Source of the DNA: Lytechinus pictus
Taxonomy: Eukaryota > Echinodermata > Echinoidea > Temnopleuroida > Toxopneustidae
Direction: 5' to 3'
DNA: 64,000 bases
NCBI RefSeq assembly: GCF_037042905.1
Contig: NC_087249.1
Span: 17,197,401-17,261,400, forward strand
How positions within the stretch are numbered: position 1 is the stretch's first letter; the number at the start of each line of letters is the position of its first letter. Below, in pieces: positions 12,136-23,176 of the stretch. The notes under the pieces were generated by a model. It made no database searches. It saw only the letters and a program-made list of their open reading frames with translations, and was not told the origin of the DNA. Both the position numbers and the translations under genes were made by a program.

Positions 12136-12390
12136 ACTCTAAAAGAGTTTGAGTAAAAATTTACGCAATATTGGGTAAAAAAGGAACGAGCATGTTTTCT
12201 GCGTATTTTTTCCTCTCATATTGGATAAAATACAAGTTTTTACGCAATGTTGCGTTACCCTTTAAAAAGGGTGAATTTCATCGCAACATTGCCATGATTG
12301 CGTAAAATGTAGAGTATTTGCTATCATTTTACCCAGAAAGCGTACTTGTTCCCATTTTACCCAATATTGGGTAAAGTCTGTTTTTAGAGT
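12136..12390. mobile_element. 255-bp MITE with ACTCTAAAA ends
   Basis: The termini are ACTCTAAAA at 12136 and TTTTAGAGT ending at 12390. Just inside, ACGCAATATTGGGTAAAA on the left mirrors TTTTACCCAATATTGGGT on the right. No ORF. The superfamily is not determined. Confidence 0.75.
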
Positions 12391-13720
12391 ATACAAACTT
12401 AAAGAAATATGTTTTATTGGTAGTGAGGAATACCTTGTTTTTTTAGGTTCATAGGTTTTTTTAAATCACTATTTACATCTTTAAATTTGTGTCACTACGT
12501 TGTAACTTTTGATATTTTTATAGTGTTTTCTTTAGAAATGTCAATCATCACCCTGTTTTATATTTTGATAATTTCGCATATTGCTCATACCTGCCTCTCA
12601 TACGAGTCGAGTATGGCTTTTCATTGGCAAGCCCCTTTGTTCTGTTTCATTAACTTACTAGCCAAAGTCACTTTAGTTCGCATCAGATCCTATTTTTCTT
12701 GTATATTTTAATTAGTATGTGTTACAACGCCTGGCACAGTACTTTGTGATATTTGACTATGTTTTGCTATTTTGATTGTATTTTGATTATCTGTGAACAA
12801 AAAATAATAAAGAAAGAAATATTCAAATATTTGCTAAGTCAGTTTCTGTCTTAACACATCATTCCTTTTTAGTCTTCTTCGATCTTCTAAATGGTTTCCC
12901 GATATTTGATTTGATTTTATTTTATTTCAGCATTTTTCCAACAGAAATTATTAACAAACACAATGTACAACATAAAAAAAATAGTGATACATTTCTTTTT
13001 ACAAAAATAAATACAAATGATAATTTATTGGCAAAATGTATATAGATATTATTAGTTTGCAATATTATAAGTTGTACTTTGTTGAGTAGACAAATAAAAT
13101 AAATGCTGGAGACCGCTACCATAAGCAGTGCTTGACTAGGGTAGCGGCCTCAAACGTAATAGCGAAATAAACAAAAAAGAAAACGAAGTCAAATTCAAAT
13201 CGGGCATTGACTTAAATAAATTATAAACAGATATTATTAATACGATATTTACATGCAAGGACCTTGTATGCCTGATAATATGTGCACAGTTGACGTGTTT
13301 GCATGTTTTTGTGCATGTGCAAACGTGTGCGTGTGTGCAAATGTATATTTAAAATTGTGTATACATGTATTTGATTTATTACCCTTGTATGTATGAAAAA
13401 TGTGATAGTATCTGAATAAAGGCTTAAAAAAAGAAAAAAAAAGAAAAAAAGTGTGTATGTATAAGTGTGTGTGTGTCGAGAGTGTGTGGGTGTGTGTCGA
13501 TATATGAGGGCGTGGGGGTAGTATTGATTAGGAATTATTGAATGGTTCCAGGATTACAGCTTGAACTAATAGAAACGTTTGATACTATGACTATACTTTT
13601 TTCAAGACATGATTTTTTTCTGATGTAACAGTTTATGAGATCAGATAGAAATTAAAAATTGAACAAGAAAATTGAAAATTGACCAAGACCCGAAGAACTC
13701 TTTTTATATATATTTATAAA

Positions 13721-14170
13721 TTAATCAGAATTGTATTTGCGCATCATAATCTTTTTAAAGGATGATTTGAATGAGTTAAGAGAGGGACATTGTTTTAAGT
13801 ATTGTGGTAAGGAATTCCAGGTATCTGGTCCATGATGGCGAACTGATTTTTGAGCAAGAATAAGTTTGGGGCTGTGTAAATGATAATCGGAAGAATGGCG
13901 GGTTGGATATGCATGTGTATTTGAATTTAAATTGAATAGACTTTGGAATAATGATGGAAGATTATTGTAAGTGTATCTAAACTTAAATATACCTGTTTGT
14001 AGAGTGTGAATATCCTGTAATTTAAGTGCATTTAAACGCTGAAATAGAGGTTCTGTGTGGGAAAAATAATGTACATGAGTAACGTTACGAATTGCTCGTT
14101 TTTGAAGAAGTAGAAGAGAGTTTATTTTCGTTATACTACAGTTACCCCATACAATATTGCAATACATCAT
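13721..14170 (-). pseudogene. LINE 1 ORF2 C-terminal part
   Basis: This 149-codon stretch is the post-RT region of a LINE ORF2. It has CNIVWG followed by LLLLQKRAIRNV, and near the end PDTWNSLPQYLK, all typical of CR1/L2/Jockey C-termini. It lies in a different frame from the RT domain immediately upstream (ends at 14182), so one frameshift separates them. It is a dead copy. Confidence 0.85.
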
Positions 14171-14181
14171 ATGTGAAAGTA

Positions 14182-15500
14182 CTAGGAAGTTATATATAGA
14201 ACCAATAGTGATTTTTCAGAAAGAAAGTCTTTTAATTTGTAAATTATTCCTATGTTTCTTGATATAGATGTATGTACATTGTGTATGTGTTCATTCCACG
14301 TTAGATTGGAGTCAATTGTCAAGAATTTGGTAGAGTGCTTTTCAGTAAGAGGTAAATCGTCAATTGATAAATTGGGAGCTGGTAAGTGTGGAAAAGTGTG
14401 TAAAATTGGTTTTGTTATGTTAAGTGAAAGTTTGTTTGTTTTAAACCATTGGGATATTTTAGAGAGTTCTGAATTAAGAATATGAGTTAGAGCATCTAAA
14501 TTAGCATGGGAATAGAAAATACTGGTATCGTCGGCAAAAATTATGAAATTTAGAATTGGGGATGAATTTATGATATCATTAATGTAGATAATAAAAAGTA
14601 GGGGTCCCAGAATTGATCCCTGTGGTACGCCGCACTTGATATTTTGTTTTTGTGAGTTTTGAGATTGGAAATGTACGTATTGTTGTCGATTATATAAATA
14701 GTCTTCAAACCAGGATAATGCTTGTCCCCTTATTCCATATGATTTTAATTTATGAATTAATATTTTGTAGTCGATTGTATCGAAAGCTTTCGAAAGATCC
14801 ATGTAAATTCCAATCAAACGTTCCTTTCTGGTGAAAGCTTCAATCATTTTGTCGTACATATATAATAAGGCATAATCTGTTGAGTGTCCTTCTCTAAAAC
14901 CGAACTGATTGGGAATCAAAATATCATTGTTTTTCAGAAAAGTAAAGAGTCGATTATAAATAATTTTTTCAATAATTTTAGATATTGATGGTAGTAAAGA
15001 TATGGGCCTGTAATTGCTGATTAAGGAGGAATCTTCTTTTTTATAAATTGGTATTACTCTTGCGAGTTTCAGGAAATCCGGGCATTTGCCTGTCGAAAGA
15101 GAGAGATTAAATATATTGGATAGTGGATGAGCAATGTAATGAATAATTTGTTTAAGCAAATAAACGCCAATTCCGTCATGCCCACAAGACTTGCTAGATT
15201 TCATTTGTTGAACAATACTAATTATTTCAAGTTCATTAGTTGGTTTTAAAAAGAGTGAGTTTTCACATGCTGGAGATAGGAATTTAGTGAAATGTGAATC
15301 ATTAACATGAATGTTTGAGGCCAGATTGGGACCTACATTAGTAAAATAATAATTAAATGCATTTGAAATTGTTTCTGGGCTAGTAATTTCTTGACCATCA
15401 ACATTAAAACTATTTGCAATATCATGTTTTTTCTTACCTAAGAGATCGTTGACAGTTTTCCATAAAAAAGTAACATTATTTCCGTTTTTCTCTTTATTTT
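14182..15500 (-). pseudogene. LINE 1 reverse transcriptase domain
   Basis: The - strand frame stays open from about 15500 to the stop at 14182, although its first in-frame ATG is at 15204. Reverse transcriptase blocks appear in order: SCGHDGIG, ARVIPIYKK, NYRPISLLPS, FGFREGHST, YMDLSKAFDTID, GVPQGSILGPLLF and the catalytic box FADD (YADD in most relatives). The family copies element RNA into DNA at a nicked chromosomal site. Frame breaks at both ends make it non-functional here. Confidence 0.9.
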
Positions 15501-15638
15501 TTTAATAGTACAGTTTTCGAGATAATGGATGTAAATTATTTTTATATTTTTTTAAAATGTTTCCTTACATTAAGTTTTTAAAGCTTGCTTATAGAGTTTA
15601 TTCCGTGTTGATATTGATCGTTTAATGCCCTTTGTGAT

Positions 15639-16181
15639 TTATGGCTGTTTATTCTTTTTAAGGACCTTATCTTTTACAAGAGGTATGTTTTTGTTATAAT
15701 AATGTAAGAGTTTTTGAATAAATATTTCATAAGCAACATCAGCGTTAGTTTCGTTCAAAACTTCATTTCGATCTTCTTCAGCTAAATCAGTTTTAAGTGC
15801 ATCGATGTTGCGTTGGGTTTCTTTTCTGAACATTTCTTTTTTGTTTTTATTTGTATGTTGTTGAATTTTAGCTTGATTAGAAATAACAAATAAAGGTAAA
15901 TGGTCAGAAATGTCAGAATAAATTATGCCATTTATGAGGTTTTTGTTAGTTACATTGGAAATGATATTGTCAATGAGGGTTTTAGACGTACTTGATATTC
16001 GTGTCGGATTACTAATGTGCGGGTGTAAAGAGTGTGAAAGCAATGAGCTACATGTAGTAAATTTTAGAATGTAATTATTGTCAGTATTAATAAGATTAAT
16101 GTTATAATCTCCCATTATGTAAATGTCTTTATTTTCCCGAGAAATAAGATTAAGACATTGATCGAGCTTATCTACAAACAA
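15639..16181 (-). pseudogene. LINE 1 endonuclease, C-terminal half
   Basis: This 180-codon fragment matches the APE-type endonuclease of LINEs: IYIMGDYNINL (catalytic GDxN), then TLIDNIISN and YSDISDHLPLF (catalytic SDH). The N-terminal half lies upstream at 16457-16885, separated by an inserted element and a frame change. The frame also breaks before the RT domain. Confidence 0.85.
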
Positions 16182-16339
16182 TCAATGTTACCATTTGAGG
16201 GTCTGTACACATTACCTACGATTATGTTTTCATTTTTACTGTTTAAAATTTCAATGAAAATATCTTCCGTGCCTTGGATATGTATATCTGTCCTTACTTT
16301 AAAATTTATATCATTGCGCGTGTACAAGGCACCCCCTTT

Positions 16340-16511
16340 CATAGGCGGCGGAAGCGGGGGGGGGGGGGGGGGGACGGGGGGACTAAATTTTTTGTTGATA
16401 ACCTTATTTATTATTATTTTTTTTTTTGCTTGTCAATATTTTTTTCCTGCGTCCCCCTAAAATTTTTTGTTGGTCCCCCCTAAAAGTTTTGGCTTCCGCC
16501 GCCAATGGATG
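16340..16511. mobile_element. 172-bp hAT-like MITE inserted in LINE 1
   Basis: Inverted ends (GGCGGCGGAAGC on the left, GCTTCCGCCGCC on the right) enclose a poly-G and T-rich core. The 8-bp sequence CCCCCTTT flanks both sides (16332-16339 and 16512-16519), and an 8-bp target duplication is the hAT hallmark. It splits the endonuclease region of LINE 1, so it arrived after that LINE. Confidence 0.8.
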
Positions 16512-16885
16512 CCCCCTTTACCATGCTTACGGTCAGAACGAATCAATTGATAATTATCAATGTTAATATAGGTGGTGAGTTTATGTGCAGTCAAGTTTCT
16601 GATAATAGAGAAGGGGTAATTGTTAATATCGGAAAGAAGTAATTCAATAGAATCAAATGATTTATTTAAACTTCTAGCGTTTATGTGCAGAAGACCTAAA
16701 GAATGACTAGACAAAACATGATTTTGAACACTAGCAATGCTGTTAAAGGATGTGTTGGTTTCAGTTGTAATAAAAGAATCATTCGGTGAAACGTTGAATT
16801 TTTTATTAAAATCTTCCGTTGTGAAATATTTACTTTCTGAGTCAATCAAGTCTTGGTCATGCATGCTTTCGTCACGGGGTATCAT
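16457..16885 (-). pseudogene. LINE 1 endonuclease, N-terminal part
   Basis: On the - strand from ATG 16885, residues after about 70 read LLHINARSLNKS, the first conserved block of LINE endonucleases, then NNYPFSI and later RSDRKHGKGG. The segment that should carry the catalytic Glu (usually an SETW-like block) is missing between PFSI and LTAHKL, which indicates a small deletion. The last ~18 codons are not LINE; they read into the inserted hAT-like element. Confidence 0.8.
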
Positions 16886-16900
16886 TTAGACTTTTTGAAT

Positions 16901-17972
16901 GAAATGTCTAAAGGTCAACGAACTTTCGTTAAATGGCAAATTACACTGAGGGAGTTAAGAAAGCTTTATTATTATTTTTTTGTATATGTGTGTACTTTTT
17001 AATTTCGATTTTGATAAGTTCATCTTCAGAAGTCCTTATCCAGAAGATATAAATGGTCAAGCCAAGGTCAGGGAAAGGTCAAAAGTTCAACAAACTTTCA
17101 TTGGTAGCCAAAATACACAAAAAACGGTTAGAATCTTAGAAGTTGGTTTTTTTTTTTGAAAAGTCTCTAATTAAGAAGACATTATCTATTAGATAAAAAA
17201 TGGGTCAAATGTGCTCACTTAGGAACAAAATAGATAAACAGAGATATAGACGTCAAATACATTCAGTGTGGTTTCATAGTATTGCAGGAATACCTTGAAA
17301 CGACTTGACAAACCCTTATGCCCTTAAAATCGTATCATCTTCATGATGTTATATAAGTGCAACCAGCTCTTTCCGAGTTTCTTGATTTAGGAATTCAATT
17401 CAAGTCCAATTCATTTTCAATAGTACTAGTCTTTGATATGTAAAGAAACATTTCATCCATTTGCTTTGTACAGAATATTTTATTCAACAGAAATTATTGT
17501 AATGTATTGGGGTATATGTGTAATACTATGTTAACAGAGTAAATACATCGATTGATCAGTGCTCCCAGCTCCTAAGAAAGATGCCTAACATCTTATTTGG
17601 ATTAACTTACGAATACGATAATGAGGTTAGGATTGAGGATGATATGATAAGTTGGGCTCCAAGTGCTCCTTAATTAATTATAATGTGTGACGGTTATATT
17701 ATTTCTGACAAAGAGGCAACATCGTCTATCTCTGTTTATCTATTTTGTTCCTAAGTGAGCAAGAACCAGATTCTAACCGTATTTAGTGTATTTTGGCTAC
17801 CAATGAAAGTTTGTTGACCTTTTGACCTTTCCCTGACCTTGTCTTGACCATTTATATCTTCTGGATAAGGACTTCTGAAGATGAACTCATCAAAATCGAA
17901 ATTTAAAAAGTACACACATATAAAAAAAAAAAAAAAAAGAGAAACGAAAGTTCGTTGACCTTTTGACATTTC
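16901..17972. mobile_element. 1.07-kb foldback element
   Basis: The left arm (16901 to about 17252) and the right arm (about 17715-17972, inverted) share AAGGTCAACGAACTTTCGTT, the TCTTCAGAAGTCCTTATCC block and AGGAACAAAATAGATAAAC. About 460 bp of unrelated spacer separates them. The left arm carries an extra ~35 bp. No transposase ORF. The left end lies just beyond the 5' end of LINE 1. Confidence 0.8.
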
Positions 17973-18647
17973 CGGTCTTAATTTTTTAACGGGAGGTCAA
18001 GAGTATAAAGTTGTGTACACTTTCTTGTTCAGTATAACAAGACAAACAATTTGATGTATGACTCGACACAATCGGTGCAATTTCAAAAATGTACCCCTAT
18101 TGACCCTATTTTGACCCATCACATGGTCAAGATGACCATTTGAAATTTGTCACCAAGTTGGAAGTTGTTCCTTATGATATCACCAATCACATAAAAGTGA
18201 AAAATTAGACTTAGCCAATTTGTCGAAGTAGATGACATATGCTGCCTGACTATTAGGAATAAAGGATTTTACTTCCGAATATGGAATAACACTCCTGTCG
18301 ATCGATTAGGGATTTGAGAGACATACACTTCTAACCACATGGCCCTGGGAGGGGGCGGGGGGGGGGGGGGGTGGTATGTGTTATTCATCAGGTAGGTATG
18401 CTAAAAAGTAGAAATTCATCCACTATCACCTTTATTGCGTACTGAAAAAAAAATGCTTGTCAATTTTTTCAGATCGAAATCGCTTTCGTTTTGACGTAAA
18501 AACCTACTTTTTTTGCTTGTTTAACTTTTCTTCAAAACCAGCACCCGCTATTAAAAATCGTTTCCAGTGCCCTGGCTGTCCATTGGTCTGTTTGGAGTAG
18601 GATTAGTTGGTCTGACTCCTGCAACATACAGTTGGAATTTTACACAA
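17973..18647. other. intergenic stretch, no gene seen
   Basis: AT-rich sequence with repeated TGACC/GGTCA words around 17990-18170 and a poly-G tract near 18353-18371. No exon-like sequence recognised. Confidence 0.5.
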
Positions 18648-18817
18648 CACTGTAAAAAATTATGTGCTAATTCAGCACTTACAGTGATTGTATAGTGACT
18701 GCACTACGAGTGCTGATTTTCTAGTTCAAATTTAAACTAGAAAATCAGCACTCGTAGTGCAGTCACTATACAAACACTGCATGTAAGTGCTAAGTTAGCA
18801 CATCATTTTTTACAGTG
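18648..18817. mobile_element. 170-bp near-perfect palindromic MITE
   Basis: The termini are CACTGTAAAAAATTATGTG and its inverted form at 18817. The two halves are close to exact inverted copies meeting at about 18732 (AGTTCAAATTTAAACT). RNA from either strand would form one long hairpin. No ORF. A truncated relative lies at 19819-19877. Confidence 0.85.
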
Positions 18818-20024
18818 AACCTGCAATATTTTGCGATGCTAAAAATAATTATGATAATGATCTGTGTCTCCTCAAGATACAGTCACTTTATGATTAATCA
18901 CCAAATATAATAGGCATTGCAATGACTCGATCTCCTTTAAACGATGGATGATGTGTGCTCAATTTATAATTGTGGAATCAAAACTTGATCATACTCTATA
19001 TTTTCACAGATGCACTATAACAATAAAACATGACAAATATTTGAAATCGTTGATACGGATACTAAAATACCTCCACTTTCTCGAAATTCCGTCACTGGAA
19101 CAAATATAATGCATAAATATCAAACATTAACTTAGTACATACCATTCCTTTGAAGAAGAAACACCAAGGAGAAATCTTCGAAATTCAGACTGCCATGATC
19201 TTACATTTAGCTGGATTTCAAAGAGTTAGAAACGATTGAGATGACGCCCCGTGCGAGTGGTCTGCACCGTGATGAATGTTTCGATCTGACGAGGGAGTTG
19301 GGAGTATAACTGGTGTGGTACTTTCTTGATCAGACAAGAAAGATACGGAGCGAGTGAAATATCAACTGCTTTTATAATGACTGCTTTCTCTTTGAATTGA
19401 CTGGAAAGGTTGACGCCAAGCGACCAAATGAAGATGCTCACACGATATACATGTACATCAGACATGTCGGAGGATGTTGTCTTCATGTAATGGAGAGAGG
19501 GAGGGTGAGAAAAATAGAGAGAGGGGGGAGGGAGAGAGATCGGCAATCAATATATTACATTTAAAGGAAACGTCGCGGGGGCAGGGGGTGTCCGCCCCCA
19601 TGATTTTTCAAGAAGAGAAACATAGATATATATATATGTGTGTGTGTGTGAATATTTATTTTTTACTGCAGTATATTTTATACTGCAGGGTAGGCCTGTC
19701 CACTTATGCAAAACTGCTTTCCAAAGGCGCCCTGTAGTTTAACGAATAACTCTACATCAATAGCAATTCAATGTATGTAACATAAATTATAATCAAGTAA
19801 AACTGAATACATTATACACACTGTAGTCACTATACAAGCACCGTAAGTGCTAAATTAGCACTTCATTTTTTACAGTGCATATAGAGCGAATCAACAAGTA
19901 TCATGGAATCATTACATCAAGTTATTCAGTGTAATTACATGTATGACAGCCAGAATTTTAATGATTTACGGTGGTTTTTAATGCATGGTGGAATGTGCAT
20001 TTGTGTATACCACAAGGGAGCGAA
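18818..20024. other. intergenic stretch with MITE fragment; no gene seen
   Basis: The segment 19819-19877 is a truncated copy of the palindromic MITE: it keeps GTAGTCACTATACAAGC, then TTTTTTACAGTG. A (GA)n-rich patch lies near 19490-19540 and a short GT microsatellite near 19635-19650. No conserved coding sequence recognised. Confidence 0.6.
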
Positions 20025-20210
20025 TTAAATTAAGACGGCAGCAACGTCACATTCAGATTTTCTTTTATAATCCGTCCTTGGGCAGTGTATTTGAAGGGGA
20101 CAATGTTCAGAATATCGTGTTTTATAAGTTACATTACGTTTGCAGATAAGTGGTTCTAGATAGGCTGGTGCTAAATCGTTTTGCATTTTGAAAGCAAGAA
20201 CACAATATTG
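20025..20210 (-). pseudogene. LINE C-terminal fragment
   Basis: On the - strand the frame reads VLAFKMQNDLAPAYLEPLI, then CPLQIHCPRTDYKRKS. This matches the post-RT tail typical of LINE ORF2 proteins (K-x-L-x-x-x-AP-x-YL followed by P-x-x-x-x-x-x-KR-x-F/S). It is in opposite orientation to, and abuts, LINE 2. Confidence 0.6.
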
Positions 20211-20915
20211 ATACCAAACGATTCCAAAATTACTGCACTTGAGATCGAAAATGGAAACAAAGATACAAAAATTGCAAATCTTGTGAAACGTCTTGAAAGT
20301 CAAGAGGAATCGATGACTCGACTTCAAAATAAAGCAAAGGATGCTGAACAGTACTCGAGGAGGAATTGTGTAAGAGTATTTGGAATACCCGAAGTCAAAG
20401 GTGAAAACACGGATGAGATCATGCTTCAAGTTGCCAAAGAAAAGCTCGGCATTGACCTGCGCATCGACGACATCGACCGCAGCCACCGCGTCGGACCGAT
20501 CCAGAAGAGAGAACCAGCGAGTGGAACGTCGCAGTCTACAGCAAATTCAACGCCGGATAGACAAATTAGACAAGCATCTTCACAGTCGACTTCAACACCG
20601 ACATCGTGGGCCACGATCGCGTCAGAAGCCAAACGAAAAAACGCACGTCATCGCCCAATCATCGTGAAATTTGCGACCTACCGAGCGAGACCATCCATAA
20701 TAGCTGTGAGGCGCCGACTGAAAAACTCCGGTATATCCATTGCGGAAGACTTAACCTCATCAAACTACGAGATACTGAAAGAAGCACGAATGTCACCAAA
20801 GGTATCTGCAGCATGGTCACAAGATGGACGTATCCTTGTAGCTTTACCAGCAACAAACGGAAAATCCATCAGAAAAGTTATCAGCTCTGTTGACGAAGCA
20901 CGAAAACTGAAATGA
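20181..20915 (+). CDS. LINE 2 ORF1 protein (coiled coil + RRM-like), 5'-truncated
   Basis: The 244-codon frame starts with a heptad-rich segment (KITALEIENGNKDTKI, residues ~15-50), then YSRRNCVRVFGIPEV and later RHRPIIVKFATYRARPSI and LKNSGISIAEDLT. This order (coiled coil, RRM-like, C-terminal domain) is that of LINE ORF1 nucleic-acid chaperones of the L1/CR1/L2 type, which coat element RNA. A Ser/Thr/Gln-rich linker of about 50 residues interrupts the RRM-like part. The first ~8 codons overlap an opposite-strand LINE fragment, so the real N-terminus is lost and the ATG at 20181 is probably not native. Confidence 0.8.
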   Translation: MHFESKNTILIPNDSKITALEIENGNKDTKIANLVKRLESQEESMTRLQNKAKDAEQYSRRNCVRVFGIPEVKGENTDEIMLQVAKEKLGIDLRIDDIDRSHRVGPIQKREPASGTSQSTANSTPDRQIRQASSQSTSTPTSWATIASEAKRKNARHRPIIVKFATYRARPSIIAVRRRLKNSGISIAEDLTSSNYEILKEARMSPKVSAAWSQDGRILVALPATNGKSIRKVISSVDEARKLK

Positions 20916-21177
20916 ACGATATGTTATATGTTTTTATTATCTCCCCTGGGAGGTCTGCGATATACCTCTCTATCTTAATATTTCAAACTTGACTTTTCAC
21001 ATTTCATTTTAAATTCCATACCCCCATTTTTGCGTTTGCTTTACTTGGAAAATATTTGAACAGTTACACAAAAACCCAGTTGCTATATATATCGCGATTG
21101 TAACATTGCACTTTTTAAATTGGAGTGCATCTTGCTTTTTAGCTTCTACTTGTTTTGTTTTGTTTTGTTTTTTGTTA

Positions 21178-22579
21178 ATGGGAAGGGATCATCTTTGTGG
21201 GATATGCCAAAAATCCGTGAAAGTAAATCATAAAGGTCTGCTATGTACACAATGTTGTAAATGGATACATATTTCATGTGCCCATGTGCCTCAGAAATCA
21301 TACAATGATCCATTTGAACACTTCATAAACTGGATTTGTCCACGCTGTGTATTTGAACATTTGCCTTTTCATCAGCTGGGTGAGACTCATGTCAACCCAA
21401 ATAATGAGCAAAACAGTAAAGAACAAAGTATCAATATTTTTTGTGCTAATAAGCATAGTGATTCTGGTAATACTTTCAGGGAATTACATGGAAGGGGTTT
21501 GAAATTTCTTCAATTAAATGTGGTTAGTTTATTAAAGAACTTCGATGAAATTGGTGATATATTTTGTCGGAACGATATTGATATTCTGGCTCTCAATGAA
21601 ACCAGGCTTGATGACTCGATTAAAGATAGTGAAGTATACATACCAAATTACAATATTGTAAGGAAGGATAGAAACAGAAATGGAGGCGGGGTTAGCATTT
21701 ATATACATGAAAATATTATATTTGAAAAGCTGTGTATACCTAGTTCAGCTGAAAATTTAGAAATTATCTGTATTCTTATTCGCATCAAATATTCCAAACC
21801 TGTCATTTTTATAAATTGGTATAGACCGCCAAATAAAACAAATGTACTTCATTCCTATGAAGATTTATTAATCCATTTAGGGGGATTCAACGTTCCAATG
21901 ATATTAATGGGTGATGTAAATTATGATATCATGAAACATCAAACTAATGGAGATACTCGCAAATATTCTGATATTAATGATATATATGGAATGTGTCAAG
22001 TTAATAGAACGGAATATACTAGAGTTACCCATGAATGTTCTTCTTTGATCGATCATGTGTTGACAACTAGTCCAGAAAAAGTTAATTCATTCGGAGTCCT
22101 CCATAATGGACTAAGTGACCATTCAATGAGCTACTTAATCTGGAAAGCTCACACCAATAATGATCCATTCATTAACTACGTAACCTTTAGAAAATCACAT
22201 CAAGTAGATTTTGACAAAATGAAAGCTGAACTTCGAGAACAAGATTGGGCTGAAATCGAGGGAGTTAATGACCTTGACAAAGCCGTTGATAAATGGGAAA
22301 GGCTTTTTCTGGACATAGTTGTTAAATACATGCCGACGAAAAAGAAACGAGTTCGCAAAAAACACTCGCCTTGGTTGAATGAATCTATTTTCAAGCTCAT
22401 GAAGGAACGTAATAAAATGAAAGTAAAAGCTAAAAAAAGACAAAGTGCTCTTTTTTGGACACAGTACAGACAGTTAAGAAATCGAGTGACATTTGAATTA
22501 AGACGAGCAAAAAAGAAATATTACATTGATAAATTAAGTTCCTGCAAAGATAGAACGAAATCTTGGAGAGTGTTGAAAT
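21178..22579 (+). pseudogene. LINE 2 ORF2 part 1: PHD finger + endonuclease
   Basis: The frame is open from an ATG at 21106, but the ATG at 21178 (MGRDHLCGIC) is the better start because the 24 codons before it are T-rich and unlike the family. Counted from 21106, a PHD zinc finger is formed by C31, C34, C47, C50, H55, C58, C78 and C81. An APE-type endonuclease follows: LKFLQLNVVSL, LALNETRLDD, NGGGVSIYI, INWYRPP, LMGDVNYD and GLSDHSM. The frame then meets the LTR element at 22580 and stops two codons later at 22584. The rest of the protein resumes at 27776. The domains are otherwise intact. Confidence 0.9.
22576..22579. repeat. target-site duplication AAAT, left copy
   Basis: AAAT here directly precedes the left LTR (TGTAG). 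The same AAAT directly follows the right LTR at 27776. Removing one copy and the LTR element makes LINE 2 contiguous. Confidence 0.9.
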
Positions 22580-23155
22580 TGTAGAGTGGCCAAATGTTCA
22601 ATGATACACCTCACATAACCATTCGTAAAACAAGCAAACTCAAATCATATCAAACAGCCAGAAGCACCAAATAAGAAGGACCTAAAATATAATGAAGCTG
22701 AACTAAACTCAAAATAAAGATGTTGACAAAATGAAGTCCAGTGATGCTCTAATTTATTGGTCTGCAATCTAGACCTCACAAGGCATTGCCTTCACAAATT
22801 ATATATTCAAATGTATTCAAAACATAGTGTCACATGATAAATTCAACCAATAAAGAAAGAAAGAATGGAAGAACCCAGAAAAGTGGAAGAACCAAGGGTG
22901 AAAGGTGAACCAATGAGAATGAGATAGGATGATATGAATGAGGAACAATGTTCTGAATGTAAATGAGAAAATGACAATAGAAACATGTGGAGATGCATGG
23001 AGTTGGAATGGCAATGGAATGATGTGATGTAGAAACTAAGGAATGAGAGAAACAGGTGTGTGACAATGGTATGGAAATAGAAAGTGAAGAGAAGTATGGA
23101 AAGCAAATGGTGAAATAAACAATAAGATTAAATAAGGCAAAATTCAACTCTTACA
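22580..23155 (-). repeat. 3' LTR of the LTR element
   Basis: 576 bp, ends TGTAG...TTACA on the + strand. Same sequence as the repeat at 27200-27775. Confidence 0.95.
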
Positions 23156-23176
23156 TAAGCTTCCTTCTTCACTAAA
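23156..23176 (-). other. polypurine tract candidate
   Basis: On the - strand, GAAGAAGGAAGCTTA abuts the start of the 3' LTR, the position of the plus-strand primer in LTR elements. The purine run is short and ends CTTA before TGT. Confidence 0.6.

Larger units (their letters stand above)
12905..16890 (-). mobile_element. LINE 1: decayed CR1/L2/Jockey-type non-LTR retrotransposon
   Basis: On the - strand this holds an endonuclease, a reverse transcriptase and the usual C-terminal tail of a two-enzyme LINE, in order from 16885 to 13721. The reading frame is broken by frameshifts (about 14175 and about 15490-15640), by a small loss in the endonuclease near 16600 and by an inserted 172-bp element at 16340. 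The 3' limit is inferred: a hairpin-forming pair (GGAGACCGCTACC at 13108 and GGTAGCGGCCTC at 13139) and an [13 protein letters not shown] tail near 12905 look like a LINE 3' end. The exact ends are uncertain. Confidence 0.7.

Noticed and set aside
22817..23147. Frames of 65-105 codons also present at 27437-27767
   Set aside because: They lie in the two LTRs, hence the exact repetition; no domain and no reason to expect coding in an LTR.
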